Assembly: GCA_949358305.1 (NCBI GenBank)
Contig: OX442320.1
Span: forward strand, 4,976,259-5,040,258
Direction of reading: 5' to 3'
From: Strigamia acuminata
Lineage: Eukaryota; Arthropoda; Chilopoda; Geophilomorpha; Linotaeniidae
Length of the DNA stretch: 64,000 nt
A program made the position numbers and the translations under genes. Shown piece after piece: positions 42,169-52,260 of this stretch. The notes beneath the pieces are model-generated. The model did no database searches. It was not told the DNA's origin and worked only from the letters and a program-made list of their open reading frames with translations. The first letter of the stretch is position 1; each line of letters opens with the position of its first letter.

Positions 42169-43351
42169 TGGCTTTGTATGTTTGGGGCATTTTGACTTAT
42201 TTTTAATTATGTAGAGATATTTGCATTCCACGCTAACCAATACAGCAGTTTGCAGATGAAATGTGAAACCGCACTGCCGAGTGACGTCAACAACTTCATG
42301 AAACCTGAAACAATTCAATCCCCGCCAAAGGTTAAATCGGAAACCACAGAATCCGTCGAAAAAAGTTCAAGGCGCATCCAATAAAGAATTAACACAACTT
42401 GTTAAGACGAGACGGCATTCTCGAATGTAACTCGTGGCACAAGATGTTTTGCGCATTGGGATTTGCAGTGCAACAAAACCACTACTGTGCAGTGAATCGT
42501 ACTTTGTGAGTACGTTGACGGACAGAATTCAATACACAATCGCGAGTCACAACCTGGTCGCATTACTAACACAATTTGCATTGCATAGTCTAGACAAAAC
42601 CTTTTTCCTTCTTTACGACAAACTGCAAAAGAAGTCTTAAAATTTTTTATTGGCATCCATCTTGTTTCTTCTTCATGGCCATTCACCATTTCTTTTCTGC
42701 TGCATAGAGCTGTGAGTACCACAAAAAGTCTGGTGTGACAGACTGGCAAATGTTCTGCTACCAGATGATTCTGATAGGCTTTTCTTTCAAGTCTATACAC
42801 ACAGAAAAGTCTGTGAGCATACACTTCTGTTAGCAGATGATCTTATGAGTACTAAACTTTAACGAACATAATTTCTGTCGCGGAAACCAAAAACTCACAA
42901 ATCCGTGAATTAGTAGTATAAACAAGTAAAACAAGTTAAGTTCTTTCTTTACGGCTTTAAATTCAAAGGAAAAAAGAAAGTGACATCATTTAATTTATAT
43001 CTTGGCAACTGAATCGACTTTTCAAAAAAAGAAAAAATTACCAACAAAGCTAGCTTTTTTTACCAGCACAACAAAACCGGTTTTCTTCTTTTTCGCCGCC
43101 CAAACTTTTTAGGCCTAATTGCGACGTTGCAAATAAAAGCACCTAAGAACCTCCCAAAAACAATTAATCGCTTGTGCGATCCCAAAAATATCAAAATTCT
43201 TGGCACTTCTCTCAATAATCCAATCTTGATTTCCCAACGGCTAAACCATTTCCATCTTGAAAAAAATAAATTCCAAACGTCGCAAGGTCCTCTCCAACGC
43301 CTAATACCTAATCCTAGGAAAAGAGGCCCAGCCCTGCCGTTTGTTCTTTGA

Positions 43352-43436
43352 CTACCGTATTTTACCGAATAAGAGTCGCCCTCGAATAGTAGCCGCGGCT
43401 GAGACACCAAGAATACCGTATTTTTCCAAAAGTAAG
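43352..43436. repeat. Family C repeat fragment (CCGTATTTTACCGAATAAGAG)
   Basis: TACCGTATTTTACCGAATAA is followed by GAGTCGCCCTCGAATAGTAG and a second TACCGTATTTTTCC about 65 bp later. The GAATAAGAGTCGCCCTCGAA core also occurs at 33245 and in altered form at 59923-60455. Probably part of a TIR element, superfamily not determined. Confidence 0.55.
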
Positions 43437-44235
43437 GTATTGTTTCCGCATTTAACCTCACGAATGATGAATGTACGAACATAGCAATAAATTACAATAA
43501 AAGAGGATAATAAACACAGTAAGTAAGAAATAACAGTAATTTCAAGCAATTCTCAAAAAGAGGTTAAATCACGCTTAGTTAGTCCACCTCGAGTCGACAC
43601 AGGTGCTAGATCGCTCGCTTCAAAATGTAACAAACGAAAAGCCGAAATTGTAATCGCCGACAAAAATCTTAATCGATAAAATACAGTATTTCATGTTTAT
43701 GAAGAAATTTAACCAATTCGATATTTGTCAAAAGAAAACAACATAAATAATTGAGATTGAAAGCAAAAGTAATGGATAAAATTTTTTTTTAAATCCTTCC
43801 GGACGGAAACTTAAGATCCCAAAACCATGGGATGTTCGGAGAAAAGACTGTTTACGGCAACCCTACAAAAATACCTTTCCAAGGTAAAAATAAAAAAAAA
43901 ACTCTAAAAGCAATTATGTTTAACCAAACAAAAACTCCCCATTCCATCCCCTTGAATTGCCCTTAAAAAAAAATACCATGTCAAACTGATCCAATTACCG
44001 GTAAATAAATTGTGTTTTTTTTTCTTCGTCTTTATTTTTCCCTTCCCCTTCTATACTCATTCCAATTCTATTTTCTAAACCGAGTTCCCATTTAAATGAC
44101 CTTTCCCCCCCTGCCCTCCAAACACTAAACAACAAATCCAATTTAACCCAAAACACAAAAATTAAATTATTTTCAATTTTTTTATTTTTTAAAAAAAATT
44201 TAAAAAAACCAAAAATTTAAATATTTACTCACGTG

Positions 44236-44483
44236 ATTACGTAAAAACGTGGGTGTACCTTTTGGACGTGGTTTTGAGGCGGGCAAGACGCGATTCCAGC
44301 ACCATGTGGAGGCTCATCCGTATGAGATGGCAACAAGAGAGGCACCTGTCGTCCATCCGACGCATCCCATGACGTCAGATTCATGAGATGAGGCTCCGTT
44401 CTATTTCGAGACACGAGTCGGTTCGGTGCAGCATCTGGGGGCCTCAGTCTACGGCGCTCACCTGAGAAGTGCGCACCTGCCAT
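44236..44483 (-). CDS. Putative minus-strand coding exon, product unknown
   Basis: An 84-codon frame starts with MAGAHFSGERRRLRPPD at 44483 and runs to a splice donor GTGAGTAAAT at 44236-44240, just before its in-frame stop. A second good donor (CTCAGGTGAGC) lies near 44470, and an acceptor-like CCGCCTACAG lies upstream near 44503. The segment is CpG-rich against AT-rich flanks. The protein is Arg/Pro-rich with no recognisable domain. It could equally be an untranslated first exon. Confidence 0.25.
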
Positions 44484-44891
44484 GCGAAAAGCATCATCTG
44501 TAGGCGGAACAGATTCAATTCGAGTTTAGTCCCTTAGAATGGCAACATGTGCGCCTCGTCGTGCTTCGTTTCATCTGAAGGGAAGAAAAGGGCAGAAAAT
44601 AAGATATTTTATTATTTTTTTTTATTATTATTGTTATTATTGAATAATAAAATTTTATCTTTTTTTATAATTTTTTTTCGAGTTGTTTGGATTTTTTATC
44701 CGGTTGGAAAATAGCATGAAACTAGGCTTAAAATGTAATGTCGGTGCAGTAATTAGGATGGTCCATTAGAAGAGAGTTTTAAAGGAAAGGACGGGCATGG
44801 AATTAGCGTTTAAAAATATATTCAGTCGTGACGTTAAAGGGGTTCAAAAATGCGTTATCTAATTACACGAGAATAATTTGTTACTGTAAAG
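44484..44891. other. Non-coding DNA
   Basis: AT-rich after 44600, with TTATTATT repeats. Nothing further recognised. Confidence 0.5.
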
Positions 44892-45110
44892 CAGGGGTCG
44901 GCAAGTAATTTTAAGTGGGGTCCGGATACTATTGAAAATTTTTATCGAGGTCCAGAAAAAAAACACTTAAAAAGCTAAGAAAACGGAAAAAAAAACCTTA
45001 AAAAGCTAAGAAAACGGAAAAAAAACACTTAAAAAGCTAAGAAAACGGAAAAAAAAACACCTAAAAAGCTAAGAAAACGGAAAAAAAAAACACTTAAAAA
45101 CCAAATAAAC
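44892..45110. mobile_element. hAT-like left end with internal ~29 bp array
   Basis: CAGGGGTCGGCAAGTAATTT, then GTCCGGATACTATTGAAAAT, then CGAGGTCCAG are the same terminus as in 54655-54909 and (inverted) 45993-46251. From 44953 a unit containing AAAAAGCTAAGAAAACGG with AAAAACACTT repeats about four times. The opposite end of this copy was not found. Confidence 0.65.
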
Positions 45111-45734
45111 CCCCCAATAAACACACACAACCCAAAAATTACCAATAAAACCTAAAAAACATGAAAAAAACAGTAAAAACAAGAAAAAAAACAAAGAAAC
45201 ATCGCTAAAACATCGCTAAAACGTCTCCACAGTGATGCATTTAAATAAAGAAAGTATTGACTGTTTAGATAATAACAATATTATGTTTTAAAAAAATTTT
45301 AACAATTGTGGATTACACACTCCTGTTGTCTCTTTGTAAGAAATTCAGGCGCCAGGTTAAAATTTTCAGGCGCCGTGGCGACCGGGCGCCCTGTATTTGT
45401 CTACTCGTGGAACAGACGATGCAACTTTGTGTTGTACAGAGTAGATGTAGCGAGAAAGGGCAGACGACTTGAAAGTAACAGAAGCAGTTAGGGCCATTTA
45501 GAGGTGATATGAGACCCAGACCAGTCATAAATGTGTTTGAATAAATATATAAATGTACAAAACAGGTCCCAGACAACTCAACGACAAGTTTCGCGACCAA
45601 AAATCTGCAGATGCTGGGTGCTTTTCTTAAGGTGGTTTCCCACTTTGAAGTAAAGTAAGCGAAGACAAGGTAAGCTCAGATAAAGTAGTAGTAAGGTAAC
45701 GCAAATAAAATCATACTTGTTTGAAGTTGAAGTA
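45111..45734. other. Non-coding DNA
   Basis: A-rich at first, then average composition with opposite-strand short frames at 45306-45600 that are not recognisable. CAGGCGCCGTGGCGACCGGG near 45367 is GC-rich and possibly repeat-derived. Confidence 0.4.
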
Positions 45735-45910
45735 CAGTCGAACCTCGTTATAACGAAGCGCGATGTAACGAATTTCTTGTTATAACGAATAGTTAAAAAT
45801 GGATTGCTTGATTGGATGACCAAGTTAAAAAAAATTTGACGTTACGAACTTTCGTTATAACGAACCAATTTCTTGGGCCTCTTGCAATTCGTTATAACGA
45901 GGCTCGACTG
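45735..45910. mobile_element. pogo/Tigger-like MITE
   Basis: 176 bp bordered by TA (45733-45734, 45911-45912). TIRs start CAGTCGAACCTCGTTATAAC and end GTTATAACGAGGCTCGACTG. Internal CGTTATAACGAACC motifs continue the inverted symmetry. No transposase. Its right edge abuts family B sequence. Confidence 0.88.
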
Positions 45911-45912
45911 TA

Positions 45913-46477
45913 ATAAAAGCTGAAACAATTGATTTTGAGTCTGGCCAATCAGAAGGTTTCAATGAAACCTGGAATTGGATCTAGTTCTAGAACAGCGGTC
46001 GGCAACAGGCGAACCGCCGGTCCTTATCTGGACCGCGAAAGGTCAAAACTTGGACCGCCAAAGGTGTAGGGTGTAATTTCTCGCATTAATTTTTAAGAAA
46101 TCCTACCTACTGTGTTTTATATAATTACTTAAATGAGTCAAAAAATAAAAATTTTAAAACCAGTAAGTATTAGAAATTTTTTTTTTCTGGACCTCAATAA
46201 AAATTTTCAATAGTATCCGGACCCCACTTAAAATTACTTGCTGATCCCTGTTCTAGAACTAGTTCCAGAATTCTAAAATGGCAGCCTGCTTGCATGTGGC
46301 AAATTCTCGCCAACCAGACGTGAATCGACGAGAGTTGGAGTCGATCGTGGTTGGTTGGCCGCAAGACCTTTCCTTGCTTACTTCAACTTGGAGTCGAAGC
46401 AAAAATTGGCGTCAACGTCGAGAATTTTTGGACGCAAACAGTTTGCGTTGCGTCTAGTGTAAACACAAGTGTAAACC
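45913..46477. mobile_element. TIR family B copy (inverted relative to 54.3 kb)
   Basis: Shares, in reverse orientation, the sequence of 54436-55000: GAAACAATTGAT, CAGAAGGTTTCAATGAAACC, GGAATTG, then after an internal hAT element CAACCAGACGTGAATCGACG and GACTCCAACTCTCGTCGATT in complement. The right end is AACACAAGTGTAAACC. The left end is lost at the Tigger-like MITE. Confidence 0.75.
45993..46251. mobile_element. hAT-like MITE with 8 bp target duplication
   Basis: 259 bp with ends CAGCGGTCGGCAA and TTGCTGATCCCTG. Exact 8 bp duplication TTCTAGAA at 45985-45992 and 46252-46259. Orientation and insertion site match the copy at 54655-54909 inside the other family B copy. Confidence 0.88.
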
Positions 46478-46479
46478 TA

Positions 46480-46704
46480 TACTCTGTCTGACCTTAAGAA
46501 TAGAGAAAACTCCCACTGGTCGATACCTTTTCACTGAAGTAGTGATACCTAAAAGTAGAACAATATACCAGGTTTTAATAATACATCAGGTTTTATTAAA
46601 CACTTCGTTGTTGTTTTTAATGATATTCTTTGTGCGAATAGTATGATCGCGAGCAAGGAGTAATAAGGCTGGAGTTTTCTCTATTCTTAAGGTCAGACAG
46701 AGCA
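46480..46704. mobile_element. Tc1/mariner-type MITE, 225 bp
   Basis: TIRs TACTCTGTCTGACCTTAAGA and TCTTAAGGTCAGACAGAGCA, with about 35 bp of inverted symmetry, flanked by TA (46478-46479, 46705-46706). The uninterrupted target is visible at 30407-30417 (GTGTAAACCTAGC). A close second copy is at 58600-58832. Confidence 0.85.
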
Positions 46705-47054
46705 TAGCTTAAGTTTATTGAATTGCAACCTACTTCAAAACAAATTTAAAGTAGCCATCTCCCTTGGTTATGGCTAAATCAATCCCACAATGCAACTCAC
46801 ATAAACTTTGCGTTGAATCTATGTATAAACACAAGTGGGAGCACACCTTTACTGGGCCTGGAAGCAGCAAAAGTCTTTAGGTTTAAAGTTTCATCCATAA
46901 CACCCGAACATCCTTTGTGAGACTTTTCAAGACACGTGAGTCGCATCCTGTGGGACTACTTTTTGATACATCCATCCTTGCATTCTCACCGAGAACTGGG
47001 AAAACCACAGAAAACCGAGTTAAAGTTGAATAGCCGTTAAAGAATGCCCTAGAT

Positions 47055-47123
47055 AAGATACCCATCCAAGTACTAATCAGACCCAATGCTGCTTAACTCG
47101 CGTGTTCAAATGGGAACGGGCGT
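47055..47123 (-). pseudogene. 5S rRNA-derived fragment
   Basis: The reverse strand reads CGAGTTAAGCAGCATTGGGT, CTGATTAGTACTTGGATGGG, matching the 3' half of 5S rRNA with its TTAGTACTTGGATGGG segment. The 5' part and the 3' stem are missing or diverged, so it is not a functional gene. It may be part of a 5S-derived SINE. Confidence 0.75.
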
Positions 47124-47600
47124 TGAAAATTTAAGTAAAAATCTTGTCACCACCAGATCGACTTTTGAGCAATCCTTGCATGTCTTCTTTTCATTCTTTT
47201 CCTTTTCGATTCCAACCCAAACATGTTTTAATTTCCTACAACCATTGTAGTGAATGGAATAATGTCTGAGATGGAAAATCCAGAGTCAGCAATATCCTTA
47301 AGAGGATTTTCAAAAAAGAATAAAATCCTAAAGAAAGTCTCAAGCAGAGCACGGAAGCTGCACTTCTCTGATATAAGTTTATTAAGTGCCCTGATGCCAA
47401 AGTTCACATGGCCGGAAACCCACACTTTTGTCTTCGCACGCCTGCAGCAAGAGAGAGAACCGGTACCATAGCTGTTGAATGGAGTAAAAAGAGTACGTTC
47501 TTCACCACCGAATCAATAGGTGCATTCCAAAACATTCGTTCTCCGGAGTCTCCGCTTTTACATCCGTAAAAGACGCAAACTACAGTTTGCGCCCGGCATC

Positions 47601-47640
47601 TTGATGCTAAATTCAAACTGCACATCACATTCTGCGCATG
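47601..47640. repeat. Dispersed ~40 bp repeat, copy 1
   Basis: GCTAAATTCAAACTGCACAT with CACATTCTGCGC. Related copies at 49928-49966 and 50283-50325 share CTAAATTCAAACTG(C/T)G(C/A)ATC and then C(G/C)(C/G)(T/G)CTGCGC-like sequence. Confidence 0.6.
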
Positions 47641-47871
47641 CGTTTAACATGGCTGTTGCATGTAAAGGAAATAAAGAAACAAAATTTTGGTTCCATGCTG
47701 TTAATTACTTTTGTTAATGAGTTTGTTTTTGTTTATTTAATTTATTTTAGCATTATTAGGCCTAATATTAAGCCTAACACCGCTAAAGCAACAACTAAAA
47801 TTAAGAAATCATCTGTGCAGAATGGGATGTAACGTGTGAATTTAACATCAAGATAACGGGTGTGAACTGTA

Positions 47872-47937
47872 TACTCTGTCAAAGTTGAACTTGGGCCTAT
47901 TTCCGATTGGCTGAGCCTCATAGCCTCATAACCTAAC
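47872..47937. mobile_element. Tc1-type TIR element left end, truncated
   Basis: TACTCTGTC after TA, then TTGGGCCTATTTCCGATTGG and CTGAGCC, the same start as the copy at 63267. It runs directly into the 12 bp satellite, and no right end was seen. Confidence 0.6.
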
Positions 47938-48364
47938 CTAACCCGATAATCAACCCGATAATCAACCCGATAATCAACCCGATAATCAACCCGATAATCA
48001 ACCCAATAATCAATCCGATAATCAAGTCGATAATCAAGTCGATAATCAATCCGATAATCAAGTCGATAATCAAGTCGATAATCAATCTGATAATCAATCT
48101 GATAATCAAGTCGATAATCAAGTCGATAATCAAGTCGATAATCAAGTCGATAATCAAGTCGATAATCAAGTCGATAATCAAGTCGATAATCAAGTCGATA
48201 ATCAACTCGATAATCAACTCGATAATCAACTCGATAATCAACTCGATAATCAACCTGATAATCAACCTGATAATCAACCTGATAATCAACCCGATAATCA
48301 ACCCGATAATCAACCCGATAATCAACCCGATAATCAACCCGATAATCAACCCGATAATCAACAG
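47938..48364. repeat. 12 bp satellite, about 35 copies in variant blocks
   Basis: The unit AACCCGATAATC repeats with perfect 12 bp register. The variable dinucleotide before CGATAATC comes in blocks: CC at the left, then mostly GT in the middle, CT, and again CC at the right. The 3-divisible unit opens a 151-codon minus-strand frame of LIIG/LIID repeats, judged an artefact. Confidence 0.97.
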
Positions 48365-48377
48365 GTAATTTTCATTA

Positions 48378-48573
48378 GTGGGTTTCATAAATGATGCGCT
48401 GAAGGCGCTGAAGCGATTATGACGATTATTCTGCTGAAGCGATTATCATGTGACTTGCGTGGGCCAATCACATGAATAATAGCTTCAGCGTTTCAGCGCT
48501 TATTTATAATCACTGAAAAAGGAACTTTTCATGCTTAAAACATAACATAACATAACATCATTTATGAAACCCC
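48378..48573. mobile_element. Harbinger-like MITE with TTA target duplication
   Basis: TIRs GTGGGTTTCATAAATGATG and CATCATTTATGAAACCCC, flanked by TTA (48375-48377 and 48574-48576). GGG-starting TIRs with a TTA duplication are typical of PIF/Harbinger. The interior has GCTGAAGCGATTAT repeats. Same family as 14487-14963. Confidence 0.75.
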
Positions 48574-49972
48574 TTATTGTTACCAATAAATTCGGCACAC
48601 TGATTTGCAAGTAATACACTCAAATAAGTTTCATACCTATGCCCAATTTCTCTTAATTTGTAAAGATCACGTTTCATGGGACACCCTGTAAAGGCCTGTA
48701 CATTAGATGAGATTTTTTACCTCATCCGTCAACCCAAAGGGATATTCTCACCGACTAAAGCCGAGAAATCGTTTCACTGCCTACCACATATTTTAGCTAA
48801 TTGTACACAATTGGCACCACCACAGTAATCACCTTTGCCAGGACAAACCCATAATGTCAACACTTACAAATTCCAAGAAAATTAGAAACAATGAGTTGAA
48901 ATTGTTCTTCCTAAATGCTCAAATTGCCTCCAACTAAAACCCATGAAAAAAAACTTTTTCCAACAAACTCAGCACCTTGCAACACAACTATCATGAACCA
49001 AAGGTCCACAGGGACCAAATACAGAGTCTGGAAAAACTATCTCACAGATTTGCATTCCAACAATGCATGCATGCATGTGCCCAGGATTTATCAAAGGGAA
49101 TAGCTCAAATATCTTTTGCCAATTCTGGTACCCAGATGATTGAATAAAAACAAAACATGCAAGCGGCTTCCTTTGCATTGTGGAATTGCAGCACGGCTTT
49201 CGGAGAGATTTTTGCCGGAGTACTAATTTTGTCCTAACCTTTCAAAAGAGACTACGGTTGTTAGCAATAATGACATTTCACTAATGAATCTTCAACTTGG
49301 CTGCCTAAAGATCAAAACCATATGAACTGGAAAATTCAAGTCAATTTATATTAATAACAACTTTTCAACAACTTCACAGCTCTTTAATATTAACATTACT
49401 CAAGAAATTAGACACATGTTCATTATTTCTCGCCGACTTCCAAAAACCTTTCATTAAACACTGCCATTTATTACAAGCTGATCATTTATAACAAACTAAA
49501 AGCAAACAATTTTAAAATGCCACTAACAACACTCCAATTTATTATCGTGTCTGCATTATTAATACATTTAAAAACCCACTTTACTGCTGCGCATCCATTT
49601 GACGCCTTGATTTCCAGCCAACTTTACTGACAAGCAAATTCTTTGGCACCCAACCTCAAATTAATAACACAGTGTGACAAGCAAAAAGCCCACTCATGCC
49701 AAAGTTACGTTCAAAACTCCAATTTACATTTCACTGTCTCTCCACAATTTAGAACCAATTATAGAAAAGTAAAAAAGAAAAAATCATTTTGTCAACTGCC
49801 AATGCTTTTCAAAGCAACTTCGGTGATTAAAATAGAAATTTCAAGCGAAAGAGAATATTTGCGGCTTTTCGCCACCTCTAAACGTGGGAAATTTGCCGAT
49901 ATGGACACTACCGTTCACGCCAGGTAACTTGATCTAAATTCAAACTGTGCATCCCGGTCTGCGCCCAAATTT
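48574..49972. other. Non-coding DNA
   Basis: No recognisable gene. Frames at 48915-49103, 48969-49178 (minus) and 49643-49927 show no domain. Copy 2 of the dispersed repeat (49928-49966) ends just before the next MITE. Confidence 0.4.
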
Positions 49973-50124
49973 CAGTTGAACCTCGTTATAACAAATTGTT
50001 AAAATGGCTTGGTTGGTTGATTGGCCACAGAACACCGTGTTAAAAAAATTTGATATAACGAACATTTGTTATAACGAACCGATTTATCGGGTCCCTTGGG
50101 GTTTGTTATAACGAGGCTCGACTG
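49973..50124. mobile_element. pogo/Tigger-like MITE
   Basis: TIRs CAGTTGAACCTCGTTATAAC and GTTATAACGAGGCTCGACTG with internal TTGTTATAACGAACCG. About 152 bp, shorter than the 45735 copy through deletions. The flanking TA is eroded (TT, CA). Confidence 0.85.
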
Positions 50125-50177
50125 CAATGTTTTCGACGTTTTCTTAAAAAGCAAAAACACGTCTAATTTCATATGCG

Positions 50178-50222
50178 TTTCAGGATGGCCGAGTGGTCAA
50201 GGCACCACGTTTGGAGTGCGGG
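50178..50222 (+). pseudogene. tRNA-Leu/Ser-like 5' half
   Basis: GTTTCAGGATGGCCGAGTGG followed by TCAAGGC is the acceptor and D-arm (box A) of a class II tRNA. The anticodon arm is poorly paired, and no T-arm with GGTTCGAATC follows, so this is a truncated pseudogene or SINE head. Confidence 0.6.
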
Positions 50223-51244
50223 TTAAAAGTTGACGGCAATTAAAGAGTATTCGTTATTACTCGTACAGGCGTGCCCAATTACTTTAAGCTAAATTCAAAC
50301 TGCGAATCCCGCTTTGCACAGACAGTTAAAGCAGCTAACAAGGACAACTCACATTTGATGTGCAAAGAAAAACAACAGATTTGTTTTCCTAGGCCAGGAA
50401 TATTTTTTGGAGTGTACGGCACTGACTGATGGGATGGGATCTAAGAAGAAGACGTCCCCCTACCCACCTTTTTGATAATTTAGGACCAAAAATCGCCATT
50501 TTTAATGTGTTTTTTATTTTTTTTAAAAAAAATTTTTTTTTTAAATTTATGACACCTTTCAACTAGGCCTAGCAATGCCACCCACTATAATAGTCGTGTT
50601 GCCATGTTTTGCTACTTTTAGAGAAAAAATAATTTACAAAATATGTCGGCAACCCCGCTTCGACGAAACCTAGCTACCGCCTGGTGTATACATTTAATCT
50701 GAGATACAAGAAAATGTAGCCAGAGTAAAAAGAGAAAAACTCAAGTGATAGAGGCTCAAATAGCGGCTTCCACCTTGAGATGGAGCTTGGTAGTCATGGT
50801 TACAACCACCTCAAGCTGCCCACAAGCATTACCGGAGGCTTTCTTCAGGGATCGCCAAACCCCCACAACTACTTTCATCTGTACAGGACCGGAAGAACAC
50901 CCACCTGATTCCCTTTCACAAACACGGTTGGCTCTTGCAAGAAAAACATGGGTTTTCATATAAGAAGCGGATGAAATGCAATGGACGTCAACATTTCTTT
51001 TTTGGGAAATTAAATCTTTCCTGTATCTTGGGGAAATCGCTCGGATAACCCCGTGCTGACAATAATCGAAGAGTTTTTTTTTTAAAACGTCAACAAGTTT
51101 GTTCGATGTTCGGTCGTTGCCGGATTTCTTTATTCGCTTTAAGCGGCATGCCGGTGTGCACTTGTTGGTGGAAGCGAACAACTAAATACGACCGGATGAA
51201 TAATTATATTGGAATTTGGGTCAGAAATTTGAGTTTGGTAGATA
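50223..51244. other. Non-coding DNA
   Basis: Dispersed repeat copy 3 at 50283-50325. The composition at 50745-51200 is less AT-rich, with overlapping frames on both strands (50756-51181 minus) that are not recognisable. GTAGTCATGGTTAC near 50791 is one or two bases from an X-box. Confidence 0.35.
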
Positions 51245-51427
51245 CTGTTGAACCTCGTTATAACGAACCGCGATATAACGAATTTTGCGTTATAACGAAT
51301 ACTTAGAAATGGCTTGGTTGGTGGGTTGGCCTGGAACACGTTGTTGAAAATTTTTGATATAACGAACTTTTGTTATAACGAACTAATTTTCGGGTCCATT
51401 GCAATTCCTTATAACGAGGCTCAACTG
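51245..51427. mobile_element. pogo/Tigger-like MITE
   Basis: TIRs CTGTTGAACCTCGTTATAAC and TTATAACGAGGCTCAACTG next to TA on both sides. Internal GCGTTATAACGAAT and TTGTTATAACGAAC. 183 bp, no transposase. Confidence 0.87.
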
Positions 51428-51529
51428 TATTATGAGAGTTATTATTACAATTTGTGTAGATTTATAGAAATGTAAGCTAATTTCCTGCATTTTTTTGGTT
51501 CATTTTACATTTTAAAAAAAGTTATATTC

Positions 51530-52260
51530 ATTTCTATCAAAGTTCTAACTAATTCACCAAATTTCTAAAAAAAAAATCCACCAAATTTCTTTAAAAAAAT
51601 CCACTAAATTTCTAAATAAAAATCTACCAAATTTCTAAAAAAAAAATCCACCAAATTTCTTTAAAAAAAATCCACTAAATTTCTAAATAAAAATCCACCA
51701 AATTTCTAAAAAAAATCCCCCAAATTTCTAAAAAAAAATCCACCAAATTTCTAAAAAAAATCCACTAAACTTCTAAATAAAAATCCACCAAATTTCTAAA
51801 AAAAAATCCACCAAATTTCTAAAATAAATCCACCAAATCTCTAAAAAAAAATCCACCAAATTTCTTAAAAAGATCCACCAAATTTCTAAAAAAAATCCTC
51901 CAAATTTCCAACTAATTCACCAAATTTCTAAAAAAAAATCCACCAATTTTCTAAAAAAAATCCACCAAATTTCCAACTAATTCCACCAAATTTCCAACTA
52001 ATTCCTCCAAATTTCCAACTAATTCACCAAATTTCTAAAAAAAAATCCACCAATTTTCTAAAAAAAAATCCACCAATTTTCTAAAAAAAATCCACCAAAT
52101 TTCCAACTAATTCTACCAAATTTCCAACTAATTCCACCAAATTTCCAACTAATTCCACCAAATTTCCAACTAATTCCACCAAATTTCCAACTAATTCCAC
52201 CAAATTTTTAACTAATTCCACCAAAATTCTACTCAATTACACAAAAATTCCACCAAATCC
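51530..52260. repeat. 21-23 bp minisatellite, about 33 copies
   Basis: The left part has units CCACCAAATTTCTAAAAAAA with AAT; the right part changes to CCACCAAATTTCCAACTAAT plus T. The shared core CACCAAATTT is kept while the second half is replaced, as though one variant took over. No coding potential. Confidence 0.93.

Larger units (their letters stand above)
40447..44235. other. Non-coding DNA, several repeat remnants
   Basis: Holds palindromes at 41630-41780 (AAACGAGATTCTCGTTT, AAACGACCTAAATAGGTCGTTT with one or two unpaired bases), a 5S-derived fragment (42119-42168) and a family C repeat (43352-43436). Frames at 42402-42824 and 43060-43482 (both minus) show no recognisable domain. The end is AT-rich homopolymer sequence. 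Confidence 0.4.
46707..47871. other. Non-coding DNA with 5S fragment and dispersed repeat
   Basis: A diverged family B-like end (TATAAACACAAGTGGGAGCA) lies near 46823. A 5S-derived fragment is at 47055-47123 and a roughly 40 bp dispersed repeat at 47601-47640. Short frames (46883-47086, 47228-47425, 47404-47628 minus) are unrecognised. Confidence 0.4.

Noticed and set aside
42402-42824. 140-codon minus-strand frame as a Cys-rich protein
   Set aside because: Composition looks random, no domain, and an overlapping plus-strand frame exists.
44892-45393. CCGGGCGCCCTG at 45382-45393 as right end of the hAT-like element at 44892
   Set aside because: Termini do not match and no 8 bp duplication exists between the flanks.
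47933-48388. 151-codon minus-strand frame of LIIG/LIID repeats, looks like a membrane protein
   Set aside because: Artefact of the 12 bp satellite; no start context or flanking coding sequence.
50178-50260. Functional tRNA-Leu gene
   Set aside because: Only acceptor and D-arm are present; the anticodon stem does not pair and the T-arm is missing.
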